The notes beneath the pieces were generated by a model, which saw nothing but the letters and a program-made list of their open reading frames with translations, did not search any database and had not been told where the DNA came from. Shown in pieces: positions 1 to 11,483 of a stretch of DNA of 64,000 nt. A program made the translations under genes and the position numbers. The stretch is taken from contig OY718806.1 in NCBI GenBank assembly GCA_963070105.1, forward strand, positions 3,741,865 to 3,805,864. The letters are read 5' to 3'. Origin of the DNA: Litomosoides sigmodontis (taxonomy: Eukaryota > Nematoda > Chromadorea > Rhabditida > Onchocercidae). Every line of letters begins with the position of its first letter. Positions within the stretch are counted from its first letter, which is position 1.

Positions 1-17
1 ATATATATATATATATA
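1..17. repeat. AT dinucleotide microsatellite at the window edge
   Basis: The window opens on an uninterrupted run of AT dinucleotides. It lies in the intron upstream of the first visible ARL3 exon, and its full length is cut by the window edge. Confidence 0.9.
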
Positions 18-151
18 CATCCTAAAGTTCAGCTTGGGAATAGCGATTTTTTTTCTTAAAAGATTTTTTAGAATTTCCTACTAGGAGCAATGAAGATTGC
101 AAAAACTTCCTTGCAGTGAATTAATGAATAGATGAATTTTGAATATTGCAG

Positions 152-869
152 GAGCTTTTTGAACTTTTGGATGAAGAGAAACTCAAGAATGTTCCGCTAT
201 TGGTTTATGCTAACAAACAAGTAAGCTTAGTTTTTCTTAAACTTTCTTCAGAAGCTAGGTTCAGTAAGCAGTGAGTTGTATTAGTGATTCCTAATCAGTT
301 TTTCTGTGAATTTCTTTCTTAAAATAATTTATGTAAGCCTTTCGTTTTCACATGTCATTTTTACTGCTCTGACTCGATTATTGGAAATTATATTGCTTTA
401 AGTTTCTTCCACAATTTTTTAAATTTGAAGGATTTGGTAACAGCAGCTAAAGCAAATGAAATAGCGGAGGGTTTACAGCTATTATCCATACGTGACCGAT
501 CTTGGCAGATCCAAGCGTGCTCTGCTGTTACTGGAGAAGGTATCAAGGTATCTACCATTTTAGTCTAAAATAAGACTTGAAAAAACAAAAACTTCATCAT
601 TACTTTAATTAAAAACTTATTTAGTTCATCGTTTCAGATTTTCAAGAAGAAATGGAAATCTATAAAATCCCACTTAGAGGCTTTAACTAGATTTCCTGTT
701 AAGTATTGGGCTTTTCTCGAATGATATCTTTACATATCTTTACAGTATCACTGAAAAATTGAATTGATATCACTTAGTATTGCTCGCATTAAAAGCATAA
801 ATTTCTTGTTCGCAGGATGGAATGGATTGGATCTCGAAGAATTTACGGCAACAACAGAAGTCGAAATAG
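152..869 (+). CDS. arl-3: ADP-ribosylation factor-like GTPase 3 (ARL3), C-terminal part
   Basis: Three in-frame exons are visible: 152-220, 431-547 and 816-869 (TAG at 867-869). They give about 79 residues, the C-terminal part of a roughly 180-residue small GTPase; the earlier exons lie left of the window. The NKxD guanine-specificity motif (NKQD) is split by the first visible intron, and the G5 motif appears as CSAVTGEGI. The protein ends [17 protein letters not shown], which matches the ARL3 tail better than ARL2 or ARF. In the family, ARL3 bound to GTP releases lipidated cargo from UNC119 and PDE6-delta carriers into cilia. Splice sites are canonical and the phases join cleanly. The pentamer satellite follows about 150 bp after the stop. 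ARL3 rather than a closely related ARL is inferred from the tail. Confidence 0.9.
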
Positions 870-1882
870 ACAATGGTGCCCAACAACTGTACGCAATTTA
901 GAATTTTGTTCTAATCAAAAATGGGAAGAAGCAAATGATGCACTGAATTGCCTAATAATATTGTATGTTAGATGGCAACTTGAACTTCGAACATTCATTG
1001 GTAAAAACCAGAAGAATGTTATACATTATATTTATATTATATTATATTATATTATATTATATTATATTATGTTATGTTATGTTATATTATATTATATTAT
1101 ATTATATTATATTATATTATATTATATTATATTATATTTTATATTATATTATATTATATTATATTATATTATATTATATTATATTATATTATATTATATT
1201 ATATTATATTATATTATATTATATTATATTATATTATATTATATTATATTATATTATATTATATTATATTATATTATATTATACTATATTATATTATATT
1301 GTTATGTTATGTTATGTTATGTTATGTTATGTTATACTATAAACCACATATATATATATATTTCGGATGGTAATTATTTCATATTAACAGAATATGCGTA
1401 ATCATTGTGTTTGACACGACAAATTCCATGTGAGGATTGGATTGATGACCTTAGAAATAGCAGGTAGACCAAACATGCTACGTCATTAATTCAGAATATT
1501 GTGCAGTAAATTTTGATAATTTTGGGAGATCGTTTTGCTAGATGAACTGATCCAAGTGAGTGTAAATGATGCCAGTAATGCTTGCATCATGAAAATGTTG
1601 TACTTGTATAATTTTTTCCGCATCTTAATTATTTCAGTAATTCATTTCAAATAATTTGATCTGAACAAGATGCGAAAGTGATAATGGCTGAAGTAGAAGC
1701 CGATAGTTTGGAAAGACAGCGAAACATGAAATGAACATCCTTAGCTTAATGTGATAGACTTCATTAATAATATGCCATCGTAATCGTAGCATTCCTATAA
1801 TATCTTATAATTGACGATCATATTTCGATTTGTCGAACGCAGGTTGCATGTATTGTAGGATCATGCATAGTGAGAGAAGTTA
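870..1882. other. Convergent intergenic gap holding the pentamer satellite
   Basis: This gap separates the 3' ends of the plus-strand ARL3 gene and the minus-strand receptor-like gene. Apart from the ATATT satellite and a short AT run near 1349-1361 I see nothing gene-like. Apparent long open frames here are only translations of the satellite. Confidence 0.7.
1027..1338. repeat. ATATT pentanucleotide satellite with GTTAT variant borders
   Basis: About 310 bp consist almost wholly of the 5-bp unit ATATT. A block of GTTAT-type variant units lies near 1069-1085, a second variant block closes the array at about 1300-1335, and single-base interruptions occur near 1137-1141 and 1284. The array reads as Tyr-Ile-Leu repeats in all forward frames, so any protein call here is an artefact. 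It probably lies in or just after the ARL3 3' UTR. Confidence 0.95.
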
Positions 1883-4502
1883 TCAGCACATTTTGCAGTG
1901 ATAATTGATAAAAATAAGGCACACAGCCAGAGCGCCAACCGATAACGGAATAATCACCAGTAGAACAATCAAATTACTACCAGGACGTTTTCCCACTGAA
2001 CTTATTGGCGATTGTTTCTGAAACTTAGAGAAGGGTGTGTTATAAGACAAGTTTCTGAGACAAGTGAGAAAAGAATTGGGTGAATGAACCAGAAGAAATT
2101 TACAAGTACATGCACATCCAGAAATCTACGAAGCCGTATTTTGTAGCGGTTTCTCATCAAATTACTTTAACTTAACTGTTTTCACCGTACCTCAACGAAA
2201 CTTGACGATCTTGAGTCAGCTAAGTTATTGTTGTTCTGTTCCTCGATAGAACCGCGCAAATACGCAAATGTATTGCAAAAATCTTCTTCGCAAGAGCAAA
2301 CCTGAAAAGAGGAGTGAGTAGATGATGTTATTGGAGTATTGTTAACATTTCAACAGCGTTATACGGCAATCTTTCCGAGCGCACATTCCAACTTGCATCG
2401 TTTAAATGAACAACCGATCGACGACCTCTTGCCAGCCGTTCCAGTTGTGTTTGCATTTGACCAGATCGCCTGCATCACCAGCACTACTGCTGCATAGCTG
2501 TTCCATATGTGCTTGGTTATCTAGAGAAGACTGAGAATGTCAATTCCACATTGCCAAGTAATAAATTTCATGAAATCTTGCTAATGTAAAATCAGAAACT
2601 TTCACTACCATCTTTGCGGAATCCAATCAGACACAACTCGCCCGCGCAAATCAACGAATCTTCACAGTTTTGTTTGTCGCAAAAGCATCTCACAGTGCTT
2701 TCTATAAATTAACAAATTGAACAAAATGGTATCAAAAACGAATAGGAAAATTCCTTCAAACTAATTCAAATTTAAAGAGAGTGCCAATCTTTGATTTCTG
2801 CACTTTCTTTAGAAAGCAAAATCATGCATGAATAATAACGAAGTGTTCGATTTTAAAGGCTTTCGTTAAATTCTGTACAAATTTATGGCAAATTAACCGA
2901 AAGTATCAAAACAAAATGAGTGCTTTTAGAAAAGTGATGTGCTCCCTCTCCCAGTTCGCCATGTAGCTGAATAGCGTGGGAAGAACGCAGATCGATGAGC
3001 AACGAAGTTATCATAGAACTAATTAGGAAGAGCAATTGGGCACACACAAGTGAAATGTAAATGACGATTCCTCGCTGTTTCTCTTCTCTCTTCTCTTCCT
3101 TCAGAGCATTGATGAAAATGTTTATTTCAAAGCGAATGGAGGAATCACTTAATTCCTTAAAGCATAGCATAACAGCTCTCAAAGGTAATTCCACTCAATA
3201 AGCAAATATCCTTTTGTCTGATCTGATAACTTTCATTGGCAAGACTGCGGCTTCTAACATTTCTCTGTTCCACAAAGAGTTATCATAAAAGGGCATTCAT
3301 GTGCTATTGCGAATTGCAAGAGAGAGAGTTTTGGCAGGTCGTGTACTATAGTATTTCCCTGCGGAAGATTTGCTTACTTCATATGAGAGTTTGTTTTTTT
3401 GTTGAAATGAATTATTTTCAAATTTAGGAACTATAAAAATTTTGAAGCTGATCAACTGCCAAATAGTACTGCGATCGGCGTTATCGCGATCGGCATTATC
3501 ACGAGATATTTATTCATATCCTTTTGAACCTGATGCTCAAATATCAGACTTGAGAAAAGAACAAGTCATTTCTCGTTCTCTTTTAAAATAAACATATCTA
3601 TCGGGCGCAGTTACGACTGAGGAAGAGGAAATTTTTCGAGATAAGGAACAACAGTAAAATAAAAGAAAAAAAGAGAGGAAAATACGTATCTGCCAATTAG
3701 GATGTGTGGAGGAAAAATTGGAAAAAGACGATGAATGAAATCAACCAGACAGAAGTATGTGTCCCTTTATGCTGATATAATTTACATCATTTTTTTTTTC
3801 AATTTATCCTAAAAAATTCTCTCGGTTGAAGCTGCAAAAGAATTTTGGGACGATTAAAGTTCGGAAATTTTCTTCATTTCTTCGCATTAACGGGCTTTAC
3901 GTGGACATTTATTTTCGCTAAAGTTCTCTTTTTATCCAAAATTTCGCAGCAAATTTCGCAGTCATCAAACTTCAATGTTACAATGAACTCTTTTCTCCTC
4001 TATTTTGTCCGTAGTGAGGTTTAAATTGAACTTTTAACGTTCTTCCACGACATTTCTATCGATTTAATCTTTGAAATTTCACCAAAAATTTGACAATCCA
4101 ATATTCTATCCGACTTTCCTAATAGTTTGTAATTAATATCGTAGAAGGAAAAGTGATGAATGATGATCTTATTTAAACGAAGAGTGAAATCTCCTTTTAA
4201 CAGAAATATGCTTCAAGTAGACATTGAATAATATGGCATCGCATTCACATTTCCTAACGCCTTACAACTATTTGGTGATTGAAGCATTTAAATTCGTCCC
4301 TTTAATTGTTCAGTGAAGCTCGGCAAATTCAATTATTGTCCGAGTGAGGAAATGCATACAAATTTATGCATCAATTTTACCATCGAACTATCGAACTATT
4401 TCAGCTAATTATTGATTTAGAACAAAAAATGAAAACAAAATTTAACTTACCCGCTAACTGTATTAACTGAGAGTGTACCAAAGCACACAAACAGAGCAAC
4501 AT
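1883..4502 (-). CDS. Kinase-less activin/TGF-beta type I receptor-like membrane protein
   Basis: Exons on the minus strand are 4502-4451, 2701-2609, 2520-2426, 2301-2191 and 2017-1883; all join in phase and give 161 aa. Residues 1-17 look like a signal peptide. Residues 23-90 form a Cys-rich module with ten cysteines (23, 25, 30, 36, 41, 58, 71, 82, 84, 89), opening RCFCD and closing CSCEEDFCN. This spacing matches the ectodomain of TGF-beta/BMP type I receptors (Activin_recp family), which ends in a CxxxxCN box. Residues 118-131 are a juxtamembrane stretch, 133-154 a hydrophobic span, and the protein stops seven residues later after HCKMC. There is no GS box or kinase, and only 1 kb separates the stop from the converging ARL3 gene. 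This architecture recalls the BAMBI pseudoreceptor; a decoy role is inference. Another small Cys-rich family with this fold remains possible. Intron 1 is 1.75 kb. Confidence 0.8.
3471..3500. repeat. Two-copy 15-bp tandem repeat in intron 1
   Basis: Two adjacent 15-bp copies differing at one base (GCGATCGGCGTTATC, then GCGATCGGCATTATC) lie in the large first intron of the receptor-like gene. They are locally GC-rich against an AT-rich background. No function is evident. Confidence 0.7.
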
Positions 4503-4537
4503 CACGGACAACAACAATTAGGTTCTTCAGCAAGCAT
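4502..4537 (-). promoter_or_regulatory. Upstream ORF overlapping the start codon of the receptor-like gene
   Basis: An 11-codon open frame begins with ATG at 4537-4535 and ends with TGA at 4504-4502, sharing its last base with the predicted receptor start codon (TGATG arrangement). If transcribed, initiation at the receptor would need leaky scanning or reinitiation. The real 5' end, including any trans-splice site, is unknown, so the element may be absent from mature mRNA. Confidence 0.4.
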
Positions 4538-7500
4538 CTGCTTCACTCTGTTTTTGCCAGCAGTAACAGCAGCAAATGTCCGACAACATAGGCAGGCAGG
4601 CGTACGCGCCACCAAACCAATCTCTAAACATAGCTTGAAATTCTGATCTTTAATTAGCTATTGAAAAAACACCAGAGAAAAGGGATGATTGGAATGTATC
4701 ATTCCACTTCTCTTTTTCAAATCCTGTCGTAATTGCCAGCAGTCTTCCAATGGTTAAAGCTGTAACTATCAAAATCTTAACTGCCAAATGATCGTAAAGT
4801 ACTTCATGGGAGAAAACAAAGCATTCCCTTTCCACTCCTACTCTAATTCTAATATTGTCATTATTTAAATTTGTTTATCTCACATTTAAAAGATAGCAAT
4901 AATTTGTATGAAATTTTCAATTAACATAAACTACCCGATAAATGGGCACACTCCCAACAAATTGCATGTCACAACGAATATCGCGAAAAATGATTATTTA
5001 ATTAAATTTCCAATTGTTCTCTATGAAATCGAGTTCTTTTAATGGCAACAGCACCGGTACAACCATTTAATTATCGCAATTTTGGATACAAAGTTCAAGA
5101 ACTATCTCAGTGACAGGGCGTTTTACATGTGCTTAAAAAAGAAAATACGAGTGAGTGAATTAGCAAATGATATATATATGAACATTTTCCATCCAGCAGG
5201 TGGAAGCAAATGTGATGAATGAATATGAATGCTGTAATTATTAGCTCTCAGCATGGGAGCTGTAGTAAAGCACTTCAAATAGGATGAATTGGGGATTAAA
5301 GATATGGGAAAGCGAGGAGATAAATTCAGATTCTCACTGCAATAATCGGATACCTAAAAGGCTATAAAGAGCTATTCAAACTGCTAATCTGCTAAGCTCT
5401 TACGATTATGTTAACGTATTTCACAACGAAAATTCAGCGTTCTCACGACAAAAGTACTGATGAAATTTACTTGCATTGCAGCAATAAGCTTCACTTGTTT
5501 ATCTCTTTCCCTCACTCATACACAATTAAGCAGCAAGAATTGTCGCAGTAGTAGTCTAATTGCCTGTTAACTCACTTCATTTATTTGGTAATTCTATTTC
5601 CAGATTCTTTCCGCTCGACAATATCGTGATAATTCTGGAAAGCAATTTACAGAAATACAAACTGAATAGTACTGAATCTATATCGGGAATGTATTTCCGA
5701 TCTCTTCAACTGATTCACTTCCTCCTCTCCCCCGATCTATTGAACCCGTCCAACATCGATTAGGAATTATCCTAAAGCAAGTACATGAGGAGGGAGACAA
5801 GGGGAATTTAAGACAATCTATGACAATTCGGATCCGTTTCATTCTGCTCTCGGGTATCTGCGATAATATTCAGTACAGAAGAAGCTTGGACCAATTACAC
5901 TAGCTTAACAATTGGAAGCCGTTCAGCTCTTCACTTGCCTTGTGCATTCTATGCTCTGTTAAATTTTCCAGAAAGATGAAATACATTCAGCACCACAACT
6001 CTATAACCAAACTCTGCACAACCTCATCCGCCCACCTCATTTTTTACAACTTTTTTTCTATTTCAGCCTTAGACGCAATATATCTCCTCTTGTTCATGTG
6101 GCTCATCAAACTTCAGTATTTCATCTTTCTTTGCCTTTCCTTTTTCCCTCCATCACTTAGTGCATAACATTATATGAGGAGTGGGAAATATCACAAAGGG
6201 GCCCTTTCAAATTTCTGTTGGATAAGTCGAAAGATTTTGAAAGTTAGGAGAGTGCATAGTTACGAGCAGCAAATTTACTTCTAACATTCCAAAATTGCTG
6301 AAGAAATCTCTGTTTTATTATTCCATTTGAAGAAATATGTGGCCTTCTGAAACAGCGAGAAAGAAATGTATTTGATTTCCATTGCAAATAACGATGGCAA
6401 ATCTATACGACTAGCATAAGTCAAAGTTAACAATGAAACAAATCATAATTAACTCGGAATGACTAAAATAGACTTTCTGCTTTCACTTTTGGACAAACTG
6501 AAAGTCACGCACTATTTCAACAGAAGAGAAGACTTCTGCAACTTCAAAACCAAAATAAAAGTGGACTGTCTAGTTTATTTTCAAGGCACATGGAGTGCCA
6601 TTGAAAAGCCTGACCTTTCTTGACTTTTTTAATTAAAGTGGTATTACACCAAGGATATTTGTGATCCAAAATATTACACAAAGATATTTGTCGGCACCTA
6701 AAGGAAAACAAACATGCACTCATAAATTACTCTTTCGGATAATGGCATTTTTTTAAATTAAAATTGAGAATTTCGTGATATAATCTTTTTCACTGCTCAC
6801 TTGAAAGACTGCGATGGGATGATTCAGAAGTGGCATTGCAATCAGAGCAGTATAAAATACAACTCCTTTGATGTTTTGATTTCCCCTGTCATATTACTTG
6901 CAGCTTAATATAGCAACATAGCAAATGGTAGATATGCAATGATTTAAATATCAATGAATTTAAATTTCGTAAACGTAAGCAGTAACGGAATAACGAAGTG
7001 TTAATAACGCTAATTTTCCATCTCGTTCACGCAGGGAATGGATTAATAAGTTGGATGAAAATTTTAGTAACAACCTTTCTGACTAAATTTTAACTCTACT
7101 GATATTATCGAACATTCCAATAAAAAGAAATGATGGGATGGAAAGGAAAAGGTAATTATCACTGGATCTATAACGAAGAGTAAAATTTTAGGACAACCAG
7201 TGATGGATGAGTAAAGATAAGCGAGCGATAGCCGAAAAGCCGTGGAGTGAGGAAGAGAGAGAAGGAGAGGAGGAGTTGGGATTTCAGAGCGGTATGAATT
7301 TGAAGTTGGTTGTAAGCTGCCGCCCTTTTTAGAGGACCGATTTTCACTTGAACGGAGAATTTAGTGCATGCAGTCCTTCTTTCTTCCGGAACTGACCGAG
7401 TTACATGCTAAATTTACAGCTTACCGCTAACTATCCGCCGCTACTACTGCGCTTCCAGTCCACCCACTCCGGCACTACAATCAACGGAAACGGAAGAGCC

Positions 7501-8267
7501 TGAGCAAGTGCTCGAACGAATTTTCGCCACTCATTCAAAAGTAATTGCTAATAAAATACCTTTCGCTCTCTCTCTCATCGATACACCGAATGAATGGAAT
7601 GGCACAAGGATTGGTACTCAGTTTCAATTCATGCTATCATCATCTTTTGGTTTCTCTCAAACCTGTAGCCGACTAAAATGAAAACCTCTTCAGTATTGCC
7701 CCCATTTCAGTTTTAGGAATTTACGAGAGGAAAACGTCATCGTTTTAACTGTAACAGCTCCACGCCGTATCGCTGCATCGGTAATTCCAAAACACGTCTT
7801 CGTACAATTACAGTTAGAATTCATGCAAGCTGCTTCAGAACTTCGAATAAATCATATGTTATGAGCAGGCAGTTAAATTCAATTGAACAATAAAAAAAAT
7901 TTGAATTATAGTGATTTATAAAATGAAACCTTCTATTTGAATTTACAATGTTTCGATGAAAATTAAAATACCATGCTTTGTGTAAAGTTAAAAGTGAATA
8001 AATATTTGGTGACTCAGCGTTTCTAAAAAAGATCCAAAATGCATGTAAAAGAAGGATGAAGCAGCATGACTTACAATAAATCCCGAGAATATATCGCACT
8101 AGTACCAATACAATATGTTGGTCTTTCTCAAGTGCTTTCTCGACACCTGATAATACCATCTCCTACTAGCAATCAGCAATAAGGAGCGAAACTGTTTTTA
8201 TGGCTCTTCATCGAATTTAACCAATTCTATTAATCAATATTCAACTTACCAAACGAAAGCATCACGC
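4538..8267. other. Intergenic region between the receptor-like gene and alpha2/delta
   Basis: About 3.7 kb upstream of the receptor-like gene and downstream of the alpha2/delta stop. It contains a purine-rich stretch near 7240-7290, a pyrimidine run near 7565-7580 and a short AT run near 5170-5180. I found no chain of exons on either strand and no RNA gene. It probably holds the receptor promoter and the alpha2/delta 3' UTR. Confidence 0.5.
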
Positions 8268-11200
8268 TTAATTTTTCCGCTTTATAAATGCTGGCAGTAA
8301 TAACAATACTGAACAAGAAGAGATCAAGTAAAATGATTTACGTAGGCTCCACTTCATTCATCTAAATGTCAGTCATATCATACCCGTTGCTGAGAACACA
8401 GGGAAATTAACGAAATGAAGATCATTACAAAACTATCGTTCCTCATCGGATAATAATCAGCACCACTGATGGAACGTATTTCTTATCACAGACAAATTAC
8501 TGCTCCAACACATTTCCTAACAATTCAGTGAGTTATAATACGATATATGCTATTCCGCAAATGAAAGTAATAAGTAAAGGAATTCTCGTACCAAATGGTA
8601 CTAAACGCGATGCCACTTGAGAACACGGATAGTGTGATTCATCCTGAAAAGGAAAGCAATTATGCATCTGATTATTAGATCGTGTAAAAATCCACACGAT
8701 CACTGCTAGATGAGATGAAGCACTGTTTCAAAATTTGATAATGTAGCACAAACTACCGTTTTTTGTATAGCTCAAGTGTGGACTTAAAAACGGAGAGTAA
8801 AAAAGATCAATTTAGTGGTTTATTATTTCAGTTAGGAGCTGATGATGGAGCTCAACAAACTTATATTACGGGTTTTCGTTAAGTTACTAAGTCGAACCTC
8901 ATTAGAGTGTATACATTTCGATGGAGATTTACGTTGCCTTGCATGAACATGCCGACACCTCCTGTCAGCATCTCCTGAAAACGAATCCATTACATTCGTA
9001 CTTGCGCTCATCTGTTGTTTGTCTGAAGCGTTATCCACCTGCAAAACAATTAAACACCAATTGCTGACTGGATAATGCAAATTACTACATCGCTTTTTTG
9101 CACCAAAAAATAAATTATTGATTACTTTTCGAACTGACAATAAATCAACATTTGTTACATTAAAAAATTCCTATAAATGTTTTGTTTGCTTTTCCACGCA
9201 CCAGTGACTATTTTTTAAAAGTTTTTTAACCTGGGTGTACGCGGTCATAAATTCGGGAGGTGTGGCGAGTGGGCATCGCGTTTCATCATAACAAACGGAA
9301 GAAGTTGCCGAACTGCTTTGAATAATAATGACCAACAACAAATTAGTATTCGGCACCCAGTGAGCGTACATTTTTCTGGAAGCAATAAATATTGTCACCT
9401 CAAACCGAAGCCATAAAAAATCCGACCATGCAGACGTGATGAATAGCTAACTTACACGGCACATTTAGCTGGATTATGCTTGCATGGTAGCTCAGATAAA
9501 TTGTCAGCAATCAGTGCTGATGACTTTGGCATTTCCTGTTTCGATCCATTGGTAGACCAATTCTCTAAGCCCCAATTTGCTAAATAGTACTTTGCTGCTT
9601 TATCGCATGAAAATGTATTGGTCTCACCAGTGAACGTTGCAGTATATGCTGAAGGATGATGTGTTTTTCATGGTTAATTTATATCTGACTTCATTATTAC
9701 ATATTTTTATAGAATTTAAAGTTTTAAAATAAAAGACTTAATTCTCACTAGGATACCACCATCAATAATAATATAGGACGGGTTTGTTGAAGTTACCAAT
9801 TGGTTATTTGATGATAAAAATTGCACTTTAATTTACAAATTTAAATCGAACCATCAACATATGGATGTATTAATGATGCCAATATTTGAATAATAGCAAA
9901 ATTTTGCAATAACGCCAACAATCGACTCCAAATTTGCAATAGCGATCCAAATATTGCCTTAACCTGGAAAGACTATCCTTTTGATTCTGGCACATCACAC
10001 TTGGAAAAATGATTCCCAAACATGTCTCAGCTTCGAGTTTGTAAAATTTTGAACATATTTCATAACATAATAATTGTTGGATCGAACAGTCCTACTAAAT
10101 CTTACCCTAAAAGCGGCGCCAGCAGCAGCATACATGACCATTTCATTTTGTTTGCAGACTGCTTGATAATCAACATAAACTGCTCTGCAACAAGAATTCA
10201 TTTTAATTGCTTCTAACCAAATATATATATATGCCGTATAATTTATTTTGACATACTCGGTATAATAATTATTTTTGACCAATAGCATCATCGTTCTTTC
10301 CGCAATGCGATTCAGCGATCCAAACCAACGTCCTAACAAATTGAAATTTTTCGGCATTCTTGTTTCATCGCCAGAAAATCCACTATTGCTACTTACAGAT
10401 GTATTCAAGCTACTATAAACAATATATGCATGCTCATCCAACAAAAAGCACCATCGACGTTCATCCTAGAATTAAATATCTTCCTAAAATTTCTTCCAAC
10501 TAAATGTTAAAAATTGCTCCAGCAATTCACAAAATCAATGCAAATTAAAATATAACAGAAACTTGTTATACCTGTGGCCCACAACCGAACTTCTTCATTA
10601 TTTTTGTCATGTAGTCAAGTGTCAATTCCAATCCCACCACACCAACTAATGCGCCATCAATATCCAGCGCTTTAGTGACGGTGAGAAGGACCGAAACATT
10701 TTCTGGACGACCATACATTGACTGCGTTTCTTTTCGATACCAAAGATGGGCTAAATAAATACTTCAACTTGAAATAGGTGATGTAATTTAAAAACATTAT
10801 GTTTACTGCTAAGTTCCGTGATACCTACTTTCTTTGTTTACATCAACAACTAAACGTCCAGGCATTCGAATGCTGCGTTGAAAGTACTGATCTTCACTGG
10901 AGCGCCGATTTAAGTCTCTGATAAAATGCTGGTAGCTTCTGGAAATGACATGGCAAATATTATTTCATGCTCCTGTTCAAAAATATTGCAGAGAATGTAT
11001 GGGATATTATCCATCTCCTAAATTAACTTTATTCTATTTCCCAGGTTTCCTAGATTAGAAGCTGCTCGATCTCTGCGACCTCCCTGAATTAGAACTAACA
11101 GTTCAGAAGTAAAATGTTTGCAAAGTTGGATAAAACTTTTTCCAACCTTTCCAACATTTTCAGTAATATTCCAATTAATGTGACTTATAACACAATTTTA

Positions 11201-11435
11201 AACAAACATTTGGTGTTTCGGTATTGCTTGAGCACCTGCTGAAATTGTTGTTGGCTTTGATATCGATCTGGTTTCCGGCGTCATTATTATTGGTGGTAAA
11301 TTAGGATTGACATTTGTCAGCCCATCCGGTAATTCATCCCAGTATTTTATCATACCCGAAGCGGTAGCAAACCAAACTAGGTGAATTTGCTTTCTATAAT
11401 GGAAACTTAAAAATAGTCTTAGCAACAATACAAGC

Positions 11436-11483
<48 letters not shown>

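Noticed and set aside
817..1401. Three long plus-strand open frames full of Tyr-Ile-Leu repeats
   Set aside because: They are translations of the ATATT satellite, and the longest starts inside the real ARL3 last exon in another frame.
7821..8159. 112-codon minus-strand frame with a hydrophobic stretch just past the alpha2/delta stop
   Set aside because: No acceptor puts it in phase with the gene and it shows no family feature; composition explains the hydrophobic residues.
8832..8897. Stop codon at 8834-8832 as the end of the alpha2/delta protein
   Set aside because: Splicing at the GAG donor (8898) and two further in-phase exons restores the conserved C-terminal Cys region, so the read-through tail is probably intronic.
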